A DNA stretch of 29,440 nucleotides from DATCDR01 sp036510575 (GTDB lineage: Bacteria > Actinomycetota > Acidimicrobiia > Acidimicrobiales > Bog-793), in assembly GCA_036510575.1 (NCBI GenBank), contig DATCDR010000203.1, positions 1 through 29,440 of the forward strand. The letters are read 5' to 3'. Shown piece by piece: positions 1-7,537 of this stretch. Position 1 is the stretch's first letter. Each line of letters opens with the position of its first letter. The notes beneath the pieces were generated by a model. It made no database searches. It was not told where the DNA came from and saw nothing but the letters and a program-made list of their open reading frames with translations. A program made the position numbers and the translations under genes.

Positions 1-1321
1 CACCGTTTAGATCCGGCGTCCACTGCATAGGGGTACGAACCGTGTCCCGGTCACCTAGGTAGATGTTCTCGCCCATCAAGATCTCGTCCCCGTAGTAGAG
101 GATCGGTGCCCCAGGAAGCGACAGCAATAGCGAGTAGAGCAGCTCAGCGACACGTCGGTCGTTCTCGACGAGCGGTGCCAGCCTGCGCCGAATGCCAAGG
201 TTTTTTCGCATCAACGGATCGCGGGCGTACTCGGCGTACATGTAGTCGCGCTCGTCCTCGGTCACCATCTCCAAGGTGAGCTCGTCGTGATTCCTGAGAA
301 ATATCCCCCACTGACAACTAGACGGGATGGCCGGCGTCTGCGCCAGGATTTCGGTGATCGGGAAACGCTGCTCGCGGCGTATGGCCATGAACATCCGGGG
401 CATAAGCGGGAAGTGGAAGCACATGTGGCACTCGTCGCCACCTCCGAAGTAGTCAACGACGTCAGCTGGCCACTGGTTCACCTCGGCGAGCAGCACCCGC
501 CCCCGGTACGAGTGATCGATCTCGGCTCGCATCCGCTTCAAGAAGTCGTGCGTCTCGGGCAGGTTCTCTCCGCTGTAGCCGTCGCGCTGGAACAGGTACG
601 CCGCGGCATCGAGGCGAAAACCATCCATTCCAAGGTCGAGCCAGAACCTCGCGACGTCGAGCATCGCCAGCTGGACCTGCTCGCTCTCGTAGTTGAGATC
701 CGGCTGGTGATGGTAGAAGCGGTGCCAGTAGTACTGCCCCCGCTTCTCGTCAAAGGTCCAGTTCGACGGCTCGGTGTCAGAAAAGATGACCCGGACGTCG
801 TTCCACTTGTCGGGGGCGTCGGACCAGACATAGAAGTCGCCGAACTCCGAGGTTGGGTCCGACCTCGACGCCTGGAACCACGGATGCTGATCGCTCGTAT
901 GGTTGATCACCAGATCTGCGATCACCCGGATCCCGCGCCGGTGGGCCTCTTCGAGCATCAGCGCGACGTCCTCGACCGTGCCGCACTCGGCTGCGACCGA
1001 GCGGTAGTCCGAAACGTCGTAGCCACCGTCTCGAAGCGGCGACGGATAGAACGGCAAGAGCCAGAGGCAGTCGACGCCGAGCCAGTTCAGGTAGTCGAGC
1101 TTTTCCACGATGCCGGGGATGTCGCCGATGCCATCGCCGTTTGAGTCGTAGAAGCTTCGTGGCAACAACTCATAAAAGACCGCCCGCTCGAACCAGTCCG
1201 GCCGGGCACCGAGCACCGTTTTCGCGGTAACGCCAGAGTTCCTTGGCGCGTTCTGGCTCCGCTGGCGCTGCCGAGCGACCGACTCGGGGTCGGGAACAGC
1301 CCGTGGTTTCCGCGTGGTCAC
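1..1321 (-). CDS. treS: Trehalose synthase / maltose alpha-D-glucosyltransferase, C-terminus cut by window edge
   Basis: This GH13 enzyme interconverts maltose and trehalose and, in actinobacteria, can feed maltose to the GlgE alpha-glucan route. I translated about 440 residues from the minus strand. They run through the (beta/alpha)8 barrel: VINHTSDQH near residues 138-146, the nucleophile region GFRLDA with Asp238, the acid/base Glu280 in LLAEVNQW, and the transition-state Asp346 in LRNHDE. The phrases NLPETHDFLKR, GDECHMCFHFP and GDRDTVRTPMQW are typical of TreS rather than of other amylases. The start chosen is GTG at 1321, 7 nt after the murA stop and without a clear Shine-Dalgarno, so translation may be coupled to murA. 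The C-terminal beta domain, and any maltokinase fusion, lies outside the window. The family call is very secure; the exact start is less so. Confidence 0.93.
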   Translation of the reverse strand, partial: MTTRKPRAVPDPESVARQRQRSQNAPRNSGVTAKTVLGARPDWFERAVFYELLPRSFYDSNGDGIGDIPGIVEKLDYLNWLGVDCLWLLPFYPSPLRDGGYDVSDYRSVAAECGTVEDVALMLEEAHRRGIRVIADLVINHTSDQHPWFQASRSDPTSEFGDFYVWSDAPDKWNDVRVIFSDTEPSNWTFDEKRGQYYWHRFYHHQPDLNYESEQVQLAMLDVARFWLDLGMDGFRLDAAAYLFQRDGYSGENLPETHDFLKRMRAEIDHSYRGRVLLAEVNQWPADVVDYFGGGDECHMCFHFPLMPRMFMAIRREQRFPITEILAQTPAIPSSCQWGIFLRNHDELTLEMVTEDERDYMYAEYARDPLMRKNLGIRRRLAPLVENDRRVAELLYSLLLSLPGAPILYYGDEILMGENIYLGDRDTVRTPMQWTPDLNG

Positions 1322-1328
1322 GGGGCGC

Positions 1329-2594
1329 TCACGACGAGGTGGGCGTCGAAACCCGCTCGATGTCGGCACCTAGGCGGGCAAGCTTTCCCGCAAAGTCGAA
1401 GTAACCCCGGTCGATGTGCTCGACTCCTGCGATCACCGTCTCGCCTTCGGCGACGAGGCCGGCAAGTACGAGCGCCGCACCTGCTCGAATGTCAGGGGCA
1501 CGGACCTGTGCGCCAGAAAGGGCAGGTACGCCTCGGATGATCGCGTGATGTCCCTCGGTTCGAATGTCAGCTCCCATGCGACGAAGTTCGTCAATGTAGC
1601 GGAAGCGCCCGGCAAAAAGGTTCTCCGATGCGATCGAGACTCCCGATGCGACCGAGAGCGCGGCGACGAGCGGCGGCTTGTAGTCGGTCGCCACGCCCGG
1701 ATACGGCAGCGTCGCGACGTCCACCGAGGCGAGCGCACCAGCTGATCGGATCACGATCGAGTCCTCCCCACGGTCGATCTCGACGCCCATCGCGATCAGC
1801 TTCTCGAGCAACATGTCCATGTCCGAGGCGACGGCACGTTGCACCCGCACCTCGCCGCCGGTCATCGCCGCGGCGATCAGAAAGGTCGCCGCCTCGACGC
1901 GGTCGGGGATGCAGACGTGGTCTGCGGGGTGCAGGCAGTCGACACCCTCGACTTCGATCCTGTTCGTGCCGGCACCTTGAATTCGCGCCCCCATCGACGT
2001 CAAAAAAGCCGCGAGATCTTGCACCTCGGGCTCGCGGGCCGCGTTCTCGATCACCGACGTGCCCTTCGCCAGCACCGCCGCCATCAACACGTTGTCGGTG
2101 GCGGTGTGGCTCGGGAAGTCGAGCACGATCCGTGCTCCGACGAGTCGGTCGGCACGGCCCTCGATGTAGCCATGCTCGCTCGAAAAGCTCGCTCCGAGCT
2201 CGGTGAGCGCCCGCAGATGGAAGTCGATTGGTCGAGAGCCGAAGTCATCTCCGCCAGGCAAGGAGACCTTCGCGTGTCCGACTCTTGCGAGCAGAGGGCC
2301 GAGGACCACGAACGAAGCCCGCATCTTTTCGACGAGCTCATAGGGCGCGACTGGCGTGAGCGAGGCAGGGGTCGATACCGAAAGCACGCCGTCTCGGTGC
2401 TCGACGACGGCGCCGATCGCGCGCAAGACCTCGGTCATGATCGTCACATCGGCAATCTCTGGGACCTCCGAGAGTCGCGAGGTCCCCTCGCTCAAGAGAC
2501 ACGCTGCCATCAGCTTCAACGCCGAGTTCTTTGCTCCTTCGACTCGGACGTCACCATGGAGTTGCCCACTCGGACGGACAACGAAACGGTCCAT
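1329..2594 (-). CDS. murA: UDP-N-acetylglucosamine 1-carboxyvinyltransferase (MurA), Cys-to-Asp variant
   Basis: MurA transfers enolpyruvate from PEP to UDP-GlcNAc, the first committed step of peptidoglycan synthesis in the cytosol. The protein is 421 aa, normal for the family. It opens with MDRFVVRPSGQLHG followed by VEGAKNSALKLMAA, the conserved N-terminal KN motif. The active-site loop reads LPGGDDFGSRPID: Asp116 sits where most bacteria have the catalytic Cys (Cys115 in E. coli). The same exchange in Mycobacterium gives intrinsic fosfomycin resistance. I chose ATG 2594 because homology starts there. An upstream in-frame start at 2840 would run back over the glpX start and adds unrelated residues. 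A TATGGT box 6 nt before the ATG suggests a leaderless transcript. treS follows after 7 nt. Confidence 0.95.
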   Translation of the reverse strand: MDRFVVRPSGQLHGDVRVEGAKNSALKLMAACLLSEGTSRLSEVPEIADVTIMTEVLRAIGAVVEHRDGVLSVSTPASLTPVAPYELVEKMRASFVVLGPLLARVGHAKVSLPGGDDFGSRPIDFHLRALTELGASFSSEHGYIEGRADRLVGARIVLDFPSHTATDNVLMAAVLAKGTSVIENAAREPEVQDLAAFLTSMGARIQGAGTNRIEVEGVDCLHPADHVCIPDRVEAATFLIAAAMTGGEVRVQRAVASDMDMLLEKLIAMGVEIDRGEDSIVIRSAGALASVDVATLPYPGVATDYKPPLVAALSVASGVSIASENLFAGRFRYIDELRRMGADIRTEGHHAIIRGVPALSGAQVRAPDIRAGAALVLAGLVAEGETVIAGVEHIDRGYFDFAGKLARLGADIERVSTPTSS

Positions 2595-2600
2595 CGGTGC

Positions 2601-2606
2601 ACCATA
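2601..2606 (-). promoter_or_regulatory. Candidate -10 box (TATGGT) for a leaderless murA transcript
   Basis: TATGGT fits the actinobacterial TANNNT -10 pattern and lies 6 nt before the murA ATG at 2594, so transcription would start on or next to the start codon. No good -35 (TTGACA-like) is seen 16-18 nt upstream, and there is no Shine-Dalgarno. The spacing mirrors the box found for glpX on the other strand. Hexamers this loose occur by chance, hence the modest confidence. Confidence 0.4.
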
Positions 2607-2643
2607 CCGTGTCGGCGCGGCGTGATTCCTGCTAGTCGAGAGG

Positions 2644-2649
2644 TAACGT
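2644..2649 (+). promoter_or_regulatory. Candidate -10 box (TAACGT) for glpX
   Basis: TAACGT fits TANNNT and ends 6 nt before the glpX ATG at 2656, the geometry expected of a leaderless mRNA. A partial Shine-Dalgarno (GAGAGG, 2638-2643) abuts it, but is 12 nt from the ATG, which is far for use. No convincing -35 is visible. The 61-bp murA-glpX gap therefore carries two back-to-back boxes with the same spacing. Confidence 0.35.
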
Positions 2650-2655
2650 CGGTCC

Positions 2656-3663
2656 ATGCCAAGTGAGCGCAGCGCCCCTGATCGCAACCTTGCAATGGAG
2701 ATCGTCCGAGTCACCGAGGCTGCCGCCATCGCCGGCAGCAGCTGGGTGGGCAGAGGCGACAAGAACGGTGCGGACGGAGCTGCCGTCGACGCGATGCGCT
2801 CGGTGCTGTCGACGATCTCTATGGACGGGATCGTCGTCATCGGCGAGGGCGAGAAGGATTCAGCGCCGATGCTCTACAACGGCGAGCAGATCGGCAACGG
2901 AGACCCGCCGCTTGTCGACATCGCCGTCGACCCGATCGACGGGACGACGTTGACGGCTCTCGGGCGCCCTGGGGCGATCGCAGTGATCGCACTGGCCGAA
3001 CGAGGTGCCATGTTCAATCCAGGGCCTTGTGTGTACATGTCGAAGATCTGCGTCGGTCCAGAAGCAGCGGGGCGCGTCTCCATCGAGGCGTCGCCTGCGG
3101 AGAATCTTCGCGAGATCGCGCGAGCTAAGGGCACACCGGTCGCAGCGCTCACGGCAATCGTCCTTGACCGACCGCGCCACGCGGAGCTGATCGAGGAGAT
3201 CAGGACCGCAGGTGCGCGGATACTGCTCATCTCCGACGGTGACGTCGCAGGCGCCATATCGACCGCGCTGCCGGAGTCAGGGGCCGACGTGCTCTTTGGC
3301 ATCGGGGGCACGCCCGAAGGTGTCATCGCCGCCGCCGCCTTGAAGGGAATGGGCGGCGAGATCCAGGGAAAGCTCGTTCCTCGGGATGCCGCCGAGCGCC
3401 AGGCCGCGCTCGATCTCGGCTACGACCTCGATCGAGTGCTGATGACCAACGACCTGGTGGCAGGCGACGACGCATTCTTCGCGGCCACCGCCCTCACCGA
3501 CGGTGAGCTACTTCGTGGCATCAGGTTCGGCCGACACGGGGCGACGACGCACTCGCTCGTCGTACGAACGAGGTCGGGTACGGTGCGCGAAATAATCGCG
3601 CATCACCAGGTCAACAAGCTCGAGCTGTTCGGCCACCACCACCTCACTCGCATCACGGATTAG
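2656..3663 (+). CDS. glpX: Fructose-1,6-bisphosphatase class II (GlpX)
   Basis: GlpX hydrolyses fructose 1,6-bisphosphate to fructose 6-phosphate for gluconeogenesis and is the main FBPase type in actinobacteria. The 335-aa protein has the family's metal and phosphate motifs: GRGDKNGAD near residues 32-40, VIGEGEKD at 61-68 and VDPIDGTT at 91-98, followed by GIGGTPEGVIAAAALK, which belongs to the sugar-phosphate site. Length and order match typical GlpX (about 320-340 aa). It is the only plus-strand protein gene between the left edge and aconitase, and is divergent from murA. Its TAG stop (3661-3663) overlaps the TAA stop of the convergent 2H/GNAT gene (3660-3662), leaving no room for a dedicated terminator between them. 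Confidence 0.95.
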   Translation: MPSERSAPDRNLAMEIVRVTEAAAIAGSSWVGRGDKNGADGAAVDAMRSVLSTISMDGIVVIGEGEKDSAPMLYNGEQIGNGDPPLVDIAVDPIDGTTLTALGRPGAIAVIALAERGAMFNPGPCVYMSKICVGPEAAGRVSIEASPAENLREIARAKGTPVAALTAIVLDRPRHAELIEEIRTAGARILLISDGDVAGAISTALPESGADVLFGIGGTPEGVIAAAALKGMGGEIQGKLVPRDAAERQAALDLGYDLDRVLMTNDLVAGDDAFFAATALTDGELLRGIRFGRHGATTHSLVVRTRSGTVREIIAHHQVNKLELFGHHHLTRITD

Positions 3664-4643
3664 TCGACGGCGTCGGAGCCCGGAGTGAGCCGCCGAACCA
3701 GCGGGGCACTCACGCCGTCAAAACGCCGCACTCGCTCCTCGCGACGAAATCCACGACCTTCGTAGTACGCGTCGGGACCGTCGTTAAACGATGGGGCGAG
3801 CACGATATCTCGACGAGCGCGGGTCCGCTCGAGGTCCTCTACGAAGCTGAGCACCTTCGTGCCAATGCCAACTCGTCTCCATGCGGGCGCAACCGCGTGT
3901 TGCGTGAGGACGACGACGTTCTCGTCAATCCTCCAGGTGGCGGCGGCGACGATCTCAGCGGCCACCGACGCGACGACGAAGTACTCACTTCGAGCATCGA
4001 CTACAGCAGGCGGCTCTACTCCCCATGACGCTACGAGTGCCCGCGTCGAGGGAGAGAGCATCACCCCGGCGTTCAGGCACACCTCGAGCCCGCCGCGACC
4101 GACGAGGCGCGCCGGCGCGAAGTCGTAGCTCGTAAGCGTCCTCCAGGCATGAAGCGGGGCGGTCTCGTCCTGCGCGAGCAGTGCAAGGGTCACGACCTCG
4201 AGCGAGGTCTTATAGGAAGCGAGGTCCCGCAACATCTTGTCGTCGACGAACGGCTCTTTTCGCGAGTCGAGCGTCACGTGTGGGACAAAGACGCGCTCAG
4301 GCTCGTCGCGGCCAGCGAATGGGCCACTTAGCAGCGACGCTCGAAGCACGCCGAGCGACGGCACCGCCGAGACGGCTAGAAACAGCACAGATCGGTTGTC
4401 CGGGAACGTGTCAGGCGGGCCGAGGGTCAGCGCTACATGCTCAAAGCTCCCAGCGGCGTCGCGAACGACTCGCTCGGCCAAGCCGACGGCTTCATCTGCC
4501 ACGTTCGTCGGAGGAATCAGCGTGACGTGTGGAGCTATCCGCTCGAGCTGGTTCGAACCGAGCGCGCGGCGGATTCCGTCGATCTCGGTCGCGACAGAAC
4601 CGCCGATCAGCAATGCGACAAGGAGCCGATGCCGAGCCACCAC
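3660..4643 (-). CDS. Two-domain protein: LigT-like 2H phosphoesterase fused to a GNAT acetyltransferase
   Basis: The 327-aa protein has two recognisable parts. Residues 1-175 look like the LigT / 2'-5' RNA ligase (2H phosphoesterase) fold. They carry two H-x-T signatures, His39-Val-Thr41 in APHVTLIPP and His122-Val-Thr124 in VPHVTLDSR, the pair that acts on 2',3'-cyclic or 2'-5' phosphodiesters. Residues 180-320 resemble a GNAT N-acetyltransferase: the acetyl-CoA loop RRVGIG (256-261) after a beta strand ending VAPAW, then YYEGRGFRREER near 293-304, the usual Tyr-containing end of the fold. The substrate is unknown. It starts at GTG 4643 (GTG 4640 also possible), 174 nt after the wecA stop and last in the prfA-to-wecA run. 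Domain calls rest on short motifs and order; the fusion is read through without any stop or frameshift. Confidence 0.75.
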   Translation of the reverse strand: MVARHRLLVALLIGGSVATEIDGIRRALGSNQLERIAPHVTLIPPTNVADEAVGLAERVVRDAAGSFEHVALTLGPPDTFPDNRSVLFLAVSAVPSLGVLRASLLSGPFAGRDEPERVFVPHVTLDSRKEPFVDDKMLRDLASYKTSLEVVTLALLAQDETAPLHAWRTLTSYDFAPARLVGRGGLEVCLNAGVMLSPSTRALVASWGVEPPAVVDARSEYFVVASVAAEIVAAATWRIDENVVVLTQHAVAPAWRRVGIGTKVLSFVEDLERTRARRDIVLAPSFNDGPDAYYEGRGFRREERVRRFDGVSAPLVRRLTPGSDAVD

Positions 4644-4671
4644 CTAACTCAGGCGTGTCGCCAGCACGGCG

Positions 4672-4842
4672 TCAGGAAACAACCTCGATGAATTCGCCCG
4701 CCAAGCCGCTTCGAGCTCGACTACAAAGACCACCACGCCCGATCCTGTGACGCCGCGCCCGGACCCGCCGAAGCGTTGCTCGCGCGTTCGAACTCGCGGA
4801 GGTGACGCCCTCATCGATCAGCGCGACCAGTGGCGACGCCAC
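4672..4842 (-). CDS. Possible 56-aa Arg-rich small ORF overlapping the wecA 3' end
   Basis: From GTG 4842 a 57-codon frame (VASPLVALIDEGVTSASS..., then a run rich in Arg) crosses the wecA stop and ends 28 nt before the 2H/GNAT gene. The first half has the high third-position GC of neighbouring genes. I recognise no family and no Shine-Dalgarno. It could be a small protein coupled to wecA, the relic of a longer WecA tail lost by frameshift, or chance. I list it because it fills most of an otherwise empty 174-nt gap. Confidence 0.25.
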   Translation of the reverse strand: MASPLVALIDEGVTSASSNARATLRRVRARRHRIGRGGLCSRARSGLAGEFIEVVS

Positions 4843-6071
4843 CTCGGCAACATCCGAAACGGTGCGCTCGCAAGCGACGGCGCCTCAGCGACGCCCGGTG
4901 CGACGCTCTTGGCCACGTCAGATTCCTCAGCTAGAGGATCCGGGCCAGCGACTGGCGGCACCGGCCGGCCTGCTGGCCGGAAGACGGTGTAGAGGCCGAC
5001 GGCGAGCGCCGCGAGACCGATAGGGACGTACGCATTTGCCTGGGGGGCGAACGTGGGAACGAGCACGAACGCGGACAACAACGCTGTCCAAGCCCAAAGG
5101 ATCAGCACCGCTCGCCGATGTCCATGGCCGAGGCGGACCAACCGATGGTGCAGATGGCCGAGATCCCGCTCGGCGAAGCTCGCCCGCCGGGCACTTCGTC
5201 GAATGATCGCGAATGCGGTGTCTAGGAGGGGAACACCGAGGATAAAGAAGGGAATGAACAGCGGCGCGAACCTGAAGAACGTAAGGCCCGGCACGTCGGT
5301 GAATGTCGCGACCGTCTCTGTTCTACCGCCGATCACCATCGTCGAGGCCGCCATCGCCAAACCGAGGAACAGCGCGCCGCCGTCGCCCATGAAGATCTTC
5401 GCCGGGTGGAAGTTATGCGGCAGAAAGCCGATGCACACGCCGAAGGTGACCGCCGCGATAAGCGGACCGACATTGTTCGAGCCGAGATCTCCGAGATGCA
5501 TCAGGCGGAGCCCGTAGATGCAAAGCGCCGCCGAAGCGATGCCGACGATGCCCGCGGCCAGCCCGTCTAGGCCATCGATCAAGTTGACAGCGTTGGCCAT
5601 GCCCACGACCCACACCGCGGTGATCAACGGCAAGATTTCTGGCGACAGCGTGATCGGGCCCGGGTCGAACGGGATCTTGAAGTAGTACATCGTCACACCC
5701 AAAAAGACCAGCACCATCGCAGCCAGAACCTGCCCGGCAACCTTGGCGGGCGCGGAGATATCGCGTACGTCGTCGATCAGTCCGACGAGGTAGATCACTG
5801 CTGCGGCAAGCACGACACCGAGTGGTTCCGACGAGCCGACGAAGATCTGCGACAGCGGAGCGAGGTGCGAGGCGAGCTCGATCGATCCGCAGAACGCGAG
5901 CAGCATCGCTGCACCGCCGACCACGGGGGTGGGATGGGCGTGCATACGGTGCTCGCCGGGATGGTCGACCGCGCCGAGTCGGATTGCGAGCCATCGGATG
6001 GGAAACGTCAAGACGAACGTCGATCCGATCGCGAACGCGACTACGAAGACATAGCTCTCGTAGAGCGTCAC
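4818..6071 (-). CDS. wecA: Undecaprenyl-phosphate N-acetylglucosaminyl 1-phosphate transferase (WecA/TagO family)
   Basis: This polytopic membrane enzyme loads a HexNAc-1-phosphate onto decaprenyl/undecaprenyl phosphate, priming a cell-wall polymer (arabinogalactan linker, teichoic acid or O-antigen type). It is 417 aa with about 10-11 hydrophobic helices. Diagnostic motifs are Asp100-Asp101-x-x-Asp104 (Mg2+), NLIDGLDG at 163-170, PAKIFMGDGG at 223-232 and the cytoplasmic HLHHRL at 306-311. The last motif separates WecA/TagO from MraY. The C-terminal 60 residues are a non-conserved Pro/Ala/Val-rich tail. The start is GTG 6071, 37 nt after the glyA stop, with no other in-frame start available. 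In Mycobacterium the wecA orthologue also lies close downstream of prmC and sua5, which supports the assignment. Confidence 0.92.
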   Translation of the reverse strand: MTLYESYVFVVAFAIGSTFVLTFPIRWLAIRLGAVDHPGEHRMHAHPTPVVGGAAMLLAFCGSIELASHLAPLSQIFVGSSEPLGVVLAAAVIYLVGLIDDVRDISAPAKVAGQVLAAMVLVFLGVTMYYFKIPFDPGPITLSPEILPLITAVWVVGMANAVNLIDGLDGLAAGIVGIASAALCIYGLRLMHLGDLGSNNVGPLIAAVTFGVCIGFLPHNFHPAKIFMGDGGALFLGLAMAASTMVIGGRTETVATFTDVPGLTFFRFAPLFIPFFILGVPLLDTAFAIIRRSARRASFAERDLGHLHHRLVRLGHGHRRAVLILWAWTALLSAFVLVPTFAPQANAYVPIGLAALAVGLYTVFRPAGRPVPPVAGPDPLAEESDVAKSVAPGVAEAPSLASAPFRMLPRWRRHWSR

Positions 6072-6108
6072 GTGATGGTCAATCTGTTCGTCACGACCGC
6101 CTGCTCAG

Positions 6109-7395
6109 CTACAGCGCCGGCCCACCAGGGTAGGGATCAAAGGCCAGGCAGAGCTCTCGAACCTCGGTGCGCACTGTCGAGATCGTCGCCTCGTCCCCAG
6201 GAGCTCGCAACACGCGTCCGATCAGCGAGCCAATCATCGCCATCTCCGCTACTCCCATGCCCGCAGTCGTCTCGGCAGCGGATCCAAGTCGAAGTCCGCT
6301 TGTGATGAACGGCGTACGCGGGTCGTCGGGAATCGTATTGCGGTTACAGGTGATACCTGCCCGGTCGAGCGTCTCCTGGGCGAGTTTTCCGTTCAGATCT
6401 GCGTCGAAGCTGCGGAGATCCAAAATGACTTGATGGTTCTCGGTCCCACCTGCGACGAGACGAAATCCCTCCGCACCGAGGGAGTCCGCGAGCGCCTTGG
6501 CGTTGTCCACCACGCGATGCGCATAGACCGAGAACTCCGGCTGCATCGCCTCGGCGAAGGCGACTGCCTTGGCCGCGATCACGTGCTCGAGTGGGCCGCC
6601 CTGGAGGCCGGGGAAGACCGCTGAGTCGATCCCCTTGGCGAGCTCCTCGCCGCAGAGAATCGCCCCTCCTCGAGGCCCTCGGAGCGTCTTGTGGGTCGTA
6701 AGCGTCACCACATCGGCCACCCCCACCGGGTTCGGATGCGCTCCCCCGGCGATCAGTCCAGCTGGGTGTGCAGCATCGAACATGAACCGCGCGCCTACCT
6801 CGTCTGCGATCTCGCGAAACGGCAACGGATCAATGATCCGGGTGTACGCAGTAGTCCCGGCGACGATCAGGCGGGGTCGTTCTCGCATCGCCAGGTCTCG
6901 GACCTGGTCGAAGTCGATCCGTTCGCCGGTGCCGTCGTCATTCGCAGGGGTGACGCCATAGGCGACGAAGTGGTAGGTCTTGCCGGTTATCGAGACCGGT
7001 GAACCGTGCGTGAGGTGGCCGCCCTGGTCGAGGCGCATCGCCAGAATCGTGTCGCCTGCCTCGACGAGCGCAAGGTACGCGGCAAGGTTCGCGGACGCGC
7101 CCGCATGGGGCTGAACGTTCGCGTGCTCTGCCCCGAAAAGTTGCTTGGCGCGCTCGCGAGAGAGATCTTCGACCTCGTCGGCGAAGGTGTTGCCACCGTA
7201 GTAGCGGCGCCCAGGGTAGCCCTCGGAGTACTTGTTCGTGAGCACCGAGGCAGTCGCCGCGAGCACCGAAGTCGAGGTGAAGTTCTCCGACGCAATCAGC
7301 TGGATCGTCGTCCGCTGGCGATTGAGCTCGTCGCTCAGAATCTTTTGCACCTCGGGATCACTTGCGAGCATCGCCTCGAAGTCAGCGTTCACCAT
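6109..7395 (-). CDS. glyA: Serine hydroxymethyltransferase
   Basis: This PLP enzyme interconverts serine and glycine while charging tetrahydrofolate with a one-carbon unit. It is 428 aa, within the family range. The N-terminus has LIASENFTS and YSEGYPGRRYYGG (substrate and folate binding). The PLP lysine is Lys236 in TTHKTLRGPRGG, and Asp207/His210 in FDAAHPAGLIAGG take the usual roles of the Asp-x-x-His pair (more often written DMAH). The start is ATG 7395, but a GGAGG box ends only 1 nt before it; GTG 7392, the next codon, would have better spacing, so the true start may be one codon later. It lies between sua5 (142 nt upstream) and wecA (37 nt downstream), all in one direction. Confidence 0.96.
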   Translation of the reverse strand: MVNADFEAMLASDPEVQKILSDELNRQRTTIQLIASENFTSTSVLAATASVLTNKYSEGYPGRRYYGGNTFADEVEDLSRERAKQLFGAEHANVQPHAGASANLAAYLALVEAGDTILAMRLDQGGHLTHGSPVSITGKTYHFVAYGVTPANDDGTGERIDFDQVRDLAMRERPRLIVAGTTAYTRIIDPLPFREIADEVGARFMFDAAHPAGLIAGGAHPNPVGVADVVTLTTHKTLRGPRGGAILCGEELAKGIDSAVFPGLQGGPLEHVIAAKAVAFAEAMQPEFSVYAHRVVDNAKALADSLGAEGFRLVAGGTENHQVILDLRSFDADLNGKLAQETLDRAGITCNRNTIPDDPRTPFITSGLRLGSAAETTAGMGVAEMAMIGSLIGRVLRAPGDEATISTVRTEVRELCLAFDPYPGGPAL

Positions 7396-7419
7396 GCCTC
7401 CAGGTGCGTAGTTGGCGGT

Positions 7420-7515
7420 TCAAACGGAATCGGCCCGAGACCGCAGACGAGCGAGCAAAACTCGAGGTGAGAACGCCCACATGCCGCGGCAGTCGCTGCG
7501 TCGACGAGCGAACAT
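7420..7515 (-). CDS. Possible leaderless 31-aa leader ORF ahead of glyA
   Basis: The 142-nt sua5-glyA gap holds ATG 7515 to TGA 7420-7422, encoding 31 residues (MFARRRSDCRGMWAF..., seven Arg, two Trp/Phe-rich spots). A TAGACT box lies 8 nt upstream of its ATG, so a transcript from there would start essentially at the start codon. It ends 24 nt before the glyA ATG. I recognise no family. It may be a regulatory upstream ORF or chance. Confidence 0.25.
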   Translation of the reverse strand: MFARRRSDCRGMWAFSPRVLLARLRSRADSV

Positions 7516-7523
7516 GGAGGCGC

Positions 7524-7529
7524 AGTCTA
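7524..7529 (-). promoter_or_regulatory. Candidate -10 box (TAGACT) for an internal glyA promoter
   Basis: TAGACT matches TANNNT and sits just after the sua5 stop, the only sizeable gap in the rpmE-wecA run. There is no clear -35. It would give glyA (and wecA) expression independent of prfA-prmC-sua5. Confidence 0.28.
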
Positions 7530-7537
7530 CTGGGGCG

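Noticed and set aside
287..1144. 285-aa plus-strand ORF at the left end
   Set aside because: It is antisense to treS, whose catalytic residues read cleanly on the minus strand.
2595..2840. 82-codon upstream extension of murA
   Set aside because: It would overlap glpX on the other strand and carries no MurA homology; the conserved start MDRFVVRPSG is at 2594.
4818..6071. Assignment of the membrane transferase as MraY
   Set aside because: HLHHRL, NLIDGLDG and the distance from a mur/dcw cluster point to WecA/TagO.
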